Assembly (NCBI GenBank): GCA_964454265.1
Contig: CAYVXD010000073.1
Span: 1 to 19,012, forward strand
Length of the DNA stretch: 19,012 nucleotides
Direction of reading: 5' to 3'
Source: JAUWMI01 sp964454265
GTDB lineage: Bacteria; Sumerlaeota; Sumerlaeia; MWCT01; JAUWMI01
Shown: positions 14,004 through 19,012 of the stretch, one piece after another
Layout of the letters: each line of letters begins with the position of its first letter
Position numbering within the stretch: the first letter of the stretch is position 1
Position numbers and translations under genes: made by a program
The notes under the pieces: generated by a model
The model's database searches: none
What the model was told of the DNA's origin: nothing
The model's input: the letters and a program-made list of their open reading frames with translations, nothing else

Positions 14004-14900
14004 CTATGCCTCCACTATTCGTTTACGAAAGAACCGAATCTGAATGATTGTCAGCACCAGAATGATCGCAAAGAGCACGTACGCAATGGCACAGGCTTGC
14101 CCCATGTGGAATCGGCGAAACGCTTCGTGATAAATATAATTTACCATGACGGTTGTTGAATAGCCCGGCCCACCTTCGGTCATGATGTAAACCTGGTCGA
14201 ACACCTGGAACGAGCCGATAAATGCAATCACCATGACGAAGAGCGTGGTGGGATTGAGCAACGGCAGCGTGATATGCCAGAACTGCTTCCAGCGCGACGC
14301 ACCGTCAATCTCTGCCGCTTCGTAATACATATCCGGAATACCCTGTAGTCCTGCCAGGTAGATTACCATCCCATAGCCGAATCCCTTCCAGATGCTCATG
14401 ACCATGATGACCGGCAGAGCAGTTTTCGGGCTTGCAAGCCAATCCGGTGTTGCCGAAAGCCCAAGCCCGGTGAGAAATGTATTCACGATGCCGTAGTCTT
14501 TATTAAACATCCAGCTCCAGATCAGCGCTATGACGACCATAGAGATGATAACCGGAAAGAAAAACACTCCTCGAAAGAAATTCCTGCTTTTCAGCTTTTG
14601 GTTCAACACCAGCGCGCTCCCGAGTGCCAGTACCAGGCCTATGGGCACAGTGACGAAGCTATAGTAGGTGGTGTTCTTCAGCGCTACCCAGAATTCATCG
14701 GTCTGGAAGATTTTCGAATAGTTGGCAAGCCCGGCGAAGCGAATCGGTCCAATCCCTCGCCACTTTGTCAGGCTCAGGGCGAACGAGGCGAAAATCGGTA
14801 GAAACCAGAAGAGACCAATGATGATCAGACTGGGCAAAAGGAAGGAATAAGGCGTTAGATTACGTCGCTTAGTACTTAGAGGTTTCAGGTGTACCGGCAT
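14004..14900 (-). CDS. Carbohydrate ABC transporter permease, MalF type (CUT1)
   Basis: This 298-residue inner-membrane permease starts with a hydrophobic segment after a basic N-terminus (KRRNLTPYSFLLPSLIIIG) and contains the EAA loop EAAEIDGASRWKQFWHITLP at residues 194-213. FRGVFFFPVIISMVVIALIW and FQVFDQVYIMTEGGPGYSTTVMVNYIY are standard for MalF/UgpA/LacF-like CUT1 permeases. An in-frame stop three codons upstream makes the ATG at 14900 the only possible start; no strong ribosome-binding site is visible. It is first in a two-gene unit with the MalG-type permease, 11 nt apart. Transcription probably starts from the promoter at 14931-14959, which contains a LacI-type operator. Confidence 0.93.
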   Translation of the reverse strand: MPVHLKPLSTKRRNLTPYSFLLPSLIIIGLFWFLPIFASFALSLTKWRGIGPIRFAGLANYSKIFQTDEFWVALKNTTYYSFVTVPIGLVLALGSALVLNQKLKSRNFFRGVFFFPVIISMVVIALIWSWMFNKDYGIVNTFLTGLGLSATPDWLASPKTALPVIMVMSIWKGFGYGMVIYLAGLQGIPDMYYEAAEIDGASRWKQFWHITLPLLNPTTLFVMVIAFIGSFQVFDQVYIMTEGGPGYSTTVMVNYIYHEAFRRFHMGQACAIAYVLFAIILVLTIIQIRFFRKRIVEA

Positions 14901-14930
14901 GCTTTGCTAAATCCAGGCTTTTTGGTGGTC

Positions 14931-14959
14931 ATAATGGCGAAACGTCTCGCCCCTTGCAA
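14931..14959 (-). promoter_or_regulatory. Promoter of the sugar permease pair
   Basis: On the minus strand TTGCAA (14959-14954) and CATTAT (14936-14931) are spaced by 17 nt, about 30 nt upstream of the permease start. Each hexamer matches consensus at four of six positions. Confidence 0.4.
14936..14951. promoter_or_regulatory. LacI-family-like operator palindrome
   Basis: GGCGAAACGTCTCGCC is a 16-bp palindrome with one mismatched pair and a central CG, the hallmark of LacI/PurR/CcpA-type operators. It fills the spacer between the -35 and -10 of the permease promoter, where a bound repressor would block RNA polymerase. No regulator gene is in the window. Confidence 0.5.
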
Positions 14960-14995
14960 GGATTTTTCACAGGAATTCAGGGAAAGATAGAGCAT

Positions 14996-15021
14996 CAGGC
15001 GCCTCTTTCAATAGGCGCCTG
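14996..15021 (-). terminator. Hairpin downstream of the large secreted hydrolase gene
   Basis: Perfect arms CAGGCGCC (14996-15003) and GGCGCCTG (15014-15021) surround a 10-nt loop. On the minus strand it follows the stop codon at 15063 by 41 nt. The following sequence is only moderately T-rich, so it is a possible terminator rather than a certain one. Confidence 0.5.
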
Positions 15022-15062
15022 GAAAGAATAAGGCAATAGCTCTATGACAAATCGTCTTCATG

Positions 15063-18000
15063 CTATTGTATTTCTGCGAGGTCAACTTTTTCAATTGTAA
15101 CTGTATCCAGGAACAGCGTGGCTGTAGGATCATCGGTCGCATCAAAATTCAGCAGATCAATTGCCAGGCTGGGACTCTGGACAACAGGATCAGGAGGTGT
15201 AAAATAATAGATGATGTACGAGCTGTTCGAGAGCCACGGGGCGCTTGAACCATCTCCTGTGCTGAAGATGTCCTGCACAACGGCCCACTGGCCTGCGCTA
15301 TCGTTCAGGCGAAAGCGGCACTGCGGCACGGTTGTTGAGGTGAGGGCATCCGTGCGCACCACGAACGTAAATCGGTAGAGCGAAGACGGCGAATCCAGCA
15401 TGAAATCGCCCACCGGACTGGTCCAGAAGCCAAAGGTATTCGTGTTATTTGTAGCGGTCAGGGTAAGACACCCTTCAGCAAGTCCTGGTTGAGGGAGATC
15501 AAAGACCTGCGGCGCACCTCCTGCTGCCCATCCTTCGCTCGTCGTCTCAAAAGTGTATTGCTTAACAGGAGTGGCTGTTCCAAGAAGCGTCAGAGGGATG
15601 CGGTCAACATTCACGTCGGTGAGTTCAAGGGTGGCCGAGCTCGCATCGTCGGGATCGAAATTCAAAAGGTCAAAGCAGGCGAGAAGATGCGCTGCTGCAC
15701 CGTTTTGATCCGTGCCTGGTGCCCAGGGCGAACAGTAGAGCTCGTACTGTTGCAGCTCAGGGCCAGGAGAGAGCGTTCCATCGCCAGTACTCTGAATCAG
15801 CAGATAATCCGCCTGCTGAAAGCTCTCTGCAGTTAATCGTAGCCGTAGCGATGGCATGAGGCTTTGATCGTCAGGCGCTCCGCGAACCGTAAATCTAGCA
15901 CGATAGAGCGAATTCGTTAGAGCCGTGAGTGCGTCTGCCGGACTCTGCCAGAAGCCGAAGCAATTAGTATTGCTGGTGGATGTGATCTGCAGAGCACCGC
16001 CAGCCGCAGAAAAGATGGGTAGCGTGAATGGCACTATAGGCCCACTTGACATCCATCCCTCCGCATCATTTACAAATGTGTGCCACAGCAGCGGATTGAG
16101 CGGAGCAATCGGTTGCAATTTAATTGCGTCGGCAACAATCGTACTGGCAGCAGGCACAGCGTCGCTTCTCAGAAGAATCTCTGCCAGGCCAGGGTTGAAA
16201 TAGTAGCGGCCAAGCAGATTCCACCGCCCCCCATTGGCCTTTTGATCAACCACAACACTACTCGTCCCTCCGACGTGAGAAATGGAATATGTCACACCGG
16301 AAGCATTACTCGCAGCATCTTCCACCCACCAGGCGTAGGCTTCATATTCGCCACCTTGCTCTACGTCTGCATGCCAGACAACAGAATACGATTCTGATGT
16401 GGCTGGCATAGTCAGATACGATTTTCCATAAGAATTATCTGCGTAGCTGCCGCCAGTATATGCGTGTCGGGTCCATTGGCCTGTGTCATAACTGCATGCC
16501 TGATCATCATTGTCGGTAATGTACGGATCCAGCGGATGGCGCTTGCCCCAGAATTCAATCTTCTGCTTGAAGTCCTCCAGGGTATGAATATCCAATATAG
16601 TGGCGCGGTTGAGTTGATACAGGTCCTGCCCGCGGGGACTCAGCCCATAGCCGCCCGCATCAATTCCCGCAACATACCCTATCTCAGCAGCGATCGCACG
16701 TACCAGCGCATTATCAGCCCCATAGGGATACGCAAAGAAGCGTACGATCTTATTCATCAGATTATTCTCGATAGCCTGCTTCGACAGCGTGAGCTCCTGC
16801 CGAATCTGCGTCTCAGTGAGTGATATCAGATTTGGATGCGTTACAGAGTGCGACTCAACGAGAAACAGGCCAGAATCTTCCAGCACTTGCAGCTGAGACC
16901 AGCTGCAATGGGCAGCGTCACCCACGCTTCCCGTTTGAACGAATGTGACGGCCCAGAAGTTATGCTCCGTAACAATGGGATACCCGTTTTCAAAAATCCC
17001 TTTCTCATTGTCGTCGAATGTCAAAACAAACGATTTCGCCGGTGGAGTGCTTGTTGCCTGAACGAAATTCATCAGGTCATCCAGGGTGATGGCCTGAAAG
17101 CCGTGGCGTACAAGAAAGTCCAGATGTTCGCGCAGATTATCCGGCGAAACACGGTATATCGAAGGTGCGTTGTATATGATGTTGTGATAGAGAAGCATGG
17201 GTACGGCGCGCTCGAGCCTGAAATCCAGCGTCACTTCACCCACCACGTCATCACTTTGCGGAAGATAGCCGGGCGCATGGACTTCGAGCGTATGCAGACC
17301 TGGCGGCAGGTTCTCTATCCGATACGATCCATTCTCATCAGAGTATGTGATCTGATCCAGATCACTCACATAGACAGCCGCATCAGCGATCCCCTGCTCA
17401 GTTTCCGCATCCAGTATCCTGCCTGTAACGCTGTATGGAGTTAGCAAATAGCTGCCGCGTGTAGATAACTCTGCAGTAGCAGCGGCGATCAGTTTGGTCA
17501 CTTTGGTCACCAGCACCATATCGAGGGTCGAAGGCAAGTCGCTTGATTTATGGTAATATGGATTTGCGACGTAATATGGATTATGACTGCTCCATGGTTG
17601 GTCATTTTCAATCGCACAGATTGCATCGTAGCCAACATACCAGAACGAGCTATGGTCGCTCCACGTCGCCGAGGGATTGACCACCTTGGCCAGATCCAGC
17701 TCTATACTATAGAGCGCATTCATATTGAGCAGCATATCCGCAATCCATTCAGACGAAGAGTTGGTGATAATCTCGTCATAGTCGTACGCCGTGCCGGTGA
17801 AGCCAACCATGTCAACATTGAGCACCGCAACAATATCATCGCCGCTGGCAGCTGCTGCATTGGCGTAATGCACACTGCCATGGTGCGAACCACCTATGAC
17901 CATCGGATTACTCTCTTCTTTGATAAAAGCGACGAACTTCACGGTGCAGCGCTGTGTGTAGTCGCCCGGCGCATTGGCAAGAATCCGCGCCACTTCGAGC

Positions 18001-18776
18001 ATAAGGGCAATACCTGTGGCGTTATCATCCGCGCCCGGCGCAGGCATTGTATTCCAATCCGTGCTCCAGTTGTATGCACCATCTCGGCTTCCCGAGCTAT
18101 CCAAATGCCCGCACACAATAATGATCTTCTCTGGATGCGTGGTGCCGGGCAGTGTCGCCACAACATTCTTGAGCTCATAAACATCGTACGGCGGCGTGGC
18201 TAGCGAACCAAGCGTGAAGGAATCGTACGCCACCTGGAGCGACGGACTGATTGAAGCAAACGCGTCGTGAATATGCGTGGTTGCCGCCTCGAAGCCGGAG
18301 GTAAACGTCACGCGCGAATTGTGGCTGGCTGGGGGAGCCAGATCGCTAATCGAAACCTCTATATTGGCTTGACTGATACTGCTGACCATGCTGGCAATCG
18401 TGGAATCGTATTCCTGCGCCAGGGTGGGACGCACAAACTCAAGCGCCCGCGCACCTTCCTGCCGAACCTCTTCCAACGTCTGCCTGGGCTGGAGCTGCAC
18501 GAATACCGGAAACTCCTGCGCATGCCCATTGAAGAACCTGTGAAGCGACTCGGGTGCCCGAACTTCGTATACATCGTCCATCTGATCGGATATCACGCAG
18601 TCTAGTGGCAGGAGACTTGCATCTTCTGCGTCTGGCACCACTACCCAGTAACGATACTCTTCCTGTGCCGCCAGCGGGCTCGTCAGACTAAACAGCAAGA
18701 ACACGCCGGCACACCAGATCCAGAAGCCGTACCGTTGTCTTATTGTTGTTTTACACTTGCGTTTCGATTGCCACAC
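15063..18776 (-). CDS. Large secreted M28 peptidase / polysaccharide deacetylase fusion
   Basis: About 1237 residues (positions here count from ATG 18791). A signal peptide lies at about 20-42, ending SPLAAQ. An M28 zinc aminopeptidase spans about 200-440, with HLDS (H229), GADDN (D255/256), EE292-293, D327 and SDH380. A carboxypeptidase-regulatory-like beta domain spans about 453-526. A NodB polysaccharide deacetylase spans about 530-750, with TFDDN (D593/D594), HSVTH (H648, H652) and FAYPYG. A golvesin C-terminal-like module spans about 757-893. Two related jelly-roll-like modules lie at about 902-1066 and 1078-1236. All metal ligands are intact. It probably degrades extracellular peptides and deacetylates a glycan. 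ATG 18791 lacks a ribosome-binding site, while GTG 18776 has GGGAGGA six bases upstream, so GTG is preferred. Confidence 0.9.
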   Translation of the reverse strand: MWQSKRKCKTTIRQRYGFWIWCAGVFLLFSLTSPLAAQEEYRYWVVVPDAEDASLLPLDCVISDQMDDVYEVRAPESLHRFFNGHAQEFPVFVQLQPRQTLEEVRQEGARALEFVRPTLAQEYDSTIASMVSSISQANIEVSISDLAPPASHNSRVTFTSGFEAATTHIHDAFASISPSLQVAYDSFTLGSLATPPYDVYELKNVVATLPGTTHPEKIIIVCGHLDSSGSRDGAYNWSTDWNTMPAPGADDNATGIALMLEVARILANAPGDYTQRCTVKFVAFIKEESNPMVIGGSHHGSVHYANAAAASGDDIVAVLNVDMVGFTGTAYDYDEIITNSSSEWIADMLLNMNALYSIELDLAKVVNPSATWSDHSSFWYVGYDAICAIENDQPWSSHNPYYVANPYYHKSSDLPSTLDMVLVTKVTKLIAAATAELSTRGSYLLTPYSVTGRILDAETEQGIADAAVYVSDLDQITYSDENGSYRIENLPPGLHTLEVHAPGYLPQSDDVVGEVTLDFRLERAVPMLLYHNIIYNAPSIYRVSPDNLREHLDFLVRHGFQAITLDDLMNFVQATSTPPAKSFVLTFDDNEKGIFENGYPIVTEHNFWAVTFVQTGSVGDAAHCSWSQLQVLEDSGLFLVESHSVTHPNLISLTETQIRQELTLSKQAIENNLMNKIVRFFAYPYGADNALVRAIAAEIGYVAGIDAGGYGLSPRGQDLYQLNRATILDIHTLEDFKQKIEFWGKRHPLDPYITDNDDQACSYDTGQWTRHAYTGGSYADNSYGKSYLTMPATSESYSVVWHADVEQGGEYEAYAWWVEDAASNASGVTYSISHVGGTSSVVVDQKANGGRWNLLGRYYFNPGLAEILLRSDAVPAASTIVADAIKLQPIAPLNPLLWHTFVNDAEGWMSSGPIVPFTLPIFSAAGGALQITSTSNTNCFGFWQSPADALTALTNSLYRARFTVRGAPDDQSLMPSLRLRLTAESFQQADYLLIQSTGDGTLSPGPELQQYELYCSPWAPGTDQNGAAAHLLACFDLLNFDPDDASSATLELTDVNVDRIPLTLLGTATPVKQYTFETTSEGWAAGGAPQVFDLPQPGLAEGCLTLTATNNTNTFGFWTSPVGDFMLDSPSSLYRFTFVVRTDALTSTTVPQCRFRLNDSAGQWAVVQDIFSTGDGSSAPWLSNSSYIIYYFTPPDPVVQSPSLAIDLLNFDATDDPTATLFLDTVTIEKVDLAEIQ

Positions 18777-18782
18777 CGGAAA

Positions 18783-18789
18783 TCCTCCC
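18783..18789 (-). promoter_or_regulatory. Ribosome-binding site deciding the start of the large hydrolase
   Basis: On the minus strand GGGAGGA lies six bases before the in-frame GTG at 18776, and overlaps the alternative ATG at 18791. This favours the GTG. Confidence 0.6.
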
Positions 18790-18853
18790 ATTTTAGCGTA
18801 ATTGCAACTGGTTTATGACTCTGCTCTGCAAAAATCTGGACGTTTCAAATTGT

Positions 18854-18882
18854 ATTTTAAGACCCCGCTTTACCTCTGTCAA
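18854..18882 (-). promoter_or_regulatory. Near-consensus sigma-70 promoter of the large hydrolase gene
   Basis: On the minus strand TTGACA (18882-18877, perfect) and TAAAAT (18859-18854, five of six) are separated by 17 nt. Transcription would start near 18847, giving a leader of about 70 nt. This is the strongest promoter in the window. Confidence 0.7.
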
Positions 18883-18968
18883 TAAGGGAAATAAAGCTTT
18901 TTGTCAGATCAGTTAGCAGAATAAAGGCTTAAGGCATACAGCAATTTCTGTGTTTTTGGACTAGTGTC

Positions 18969-18997
18969 TTGACCGCCGAGAAATGACAGGCTATAGA
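18969..18997 (+). promoter_or_regulatory. Sigma-70-like promoter pointing off the right edge
   Basis: TTGACC (18969-18974) and TATAGA (18992-18997) are spaced by 17 nt, each matching consensus at five of six positions. It implies a divergent plus-strand gene beyond the window. Confidence 0.5.
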
Positions 18998-19012
18998 AGT
19001 TCTATCTTCCTG

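Noticed and set aside
17550..18203. 217-residue plus-strand ORF opposite the secreted hydrolase
   Set aside because: It is antisense to the well-supported M28 peptidase coding region and shows no domain of its own.
18839..18846. GAAACGTC half-site near the transcription start of the large hydrolase gene, matching half of the 14936-14951 operator
   Set aside because: The other half is not symmetric, so it is probably a chance 8-mer.

Overview
The window looks like a fragment of a draft or metagenome-assembled bacterial chromosome. It has moderate GC, genes on both strands, many AT-rich or palindromic intergenic spacers, and a run of exactly 100 N (3427-3526) that breaks one gene. No taxonomic marker is present. 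The mix of features recalls uncultivated Planctomycetes-, Poribacteria-, Sumerlaeota- or Hydrogenedentes-like lineages: long HEAT-repeat proteins with zinc ribbons, a secreted multidomain hydrolase with a golvesin-like module, a DapL-type aminotransferase, and dispersed palindromes such as GTAGGGG...CCCCTAC and GCACAGGCA...TGCCTGTGC. That placement is an impression, not a result.

Left part (1-4777): a secreted HEICH zinc-metalloprotease-like protein (+) is followed by a palindromic element set between two 16-bp direct repeats. Next comes one long minus-strand gene, split by the gap, for a membrane-anchored double-zinc-ribbon HEAT-repeat protein.

Centre (5166-13136, all +): seven genes in the same orientation. 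They encode a DapL-like PLP aminotransferase, an unrecognised 143-aa protein, a RidA-family enamine/imine deaminase, a SelA-like fold-type-I PLP enzyme, an unrecognised 75-aa protein, a 601-aa cobalamin-dependent enzyme, and a P-loop protein. The 601-aa protein reads as a fusion of the B12 (KamE-like), small helical (OraS / KamD N-terminal) and TIM-barrel (KamD/OraE) parts of the lysine 5,6- / ornithine 4,5-aminomutase family. It has a leucine where those enzymes carry the PLP-binding lysine. Together the genes suggest an amino-acid-transforming pathway using B12 and PLP: transamination, imine clean-up by RidA, radical rearrangement, and reactivation by the P-loop protein. Substrate and products cannot be read from the sequence, and the spacers are long and repeat-filled, so co-transcription is not certain. 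This is the best candidate in the window for an undescribed system.

Right part (13177-18776, all -): two CUT1-type sugar ABC permeases (MalG- and MalF-like) lie behind a promoter whose spacer is occupied by a 16-bp LacI-type palindrome. Upstream of them is a gene for a very large secreted protein that joins an M28 zinc aminopeptidase, a carboxypeptidase-regulatory-like domain, a NodB polysaccharide deacetylase, a golvesin-like module and two homologous C-terminal modules. It has a near-consensus sigma-70 promoter. A second good promoter points off the right edge, so another gene begins divergently beyond the window.
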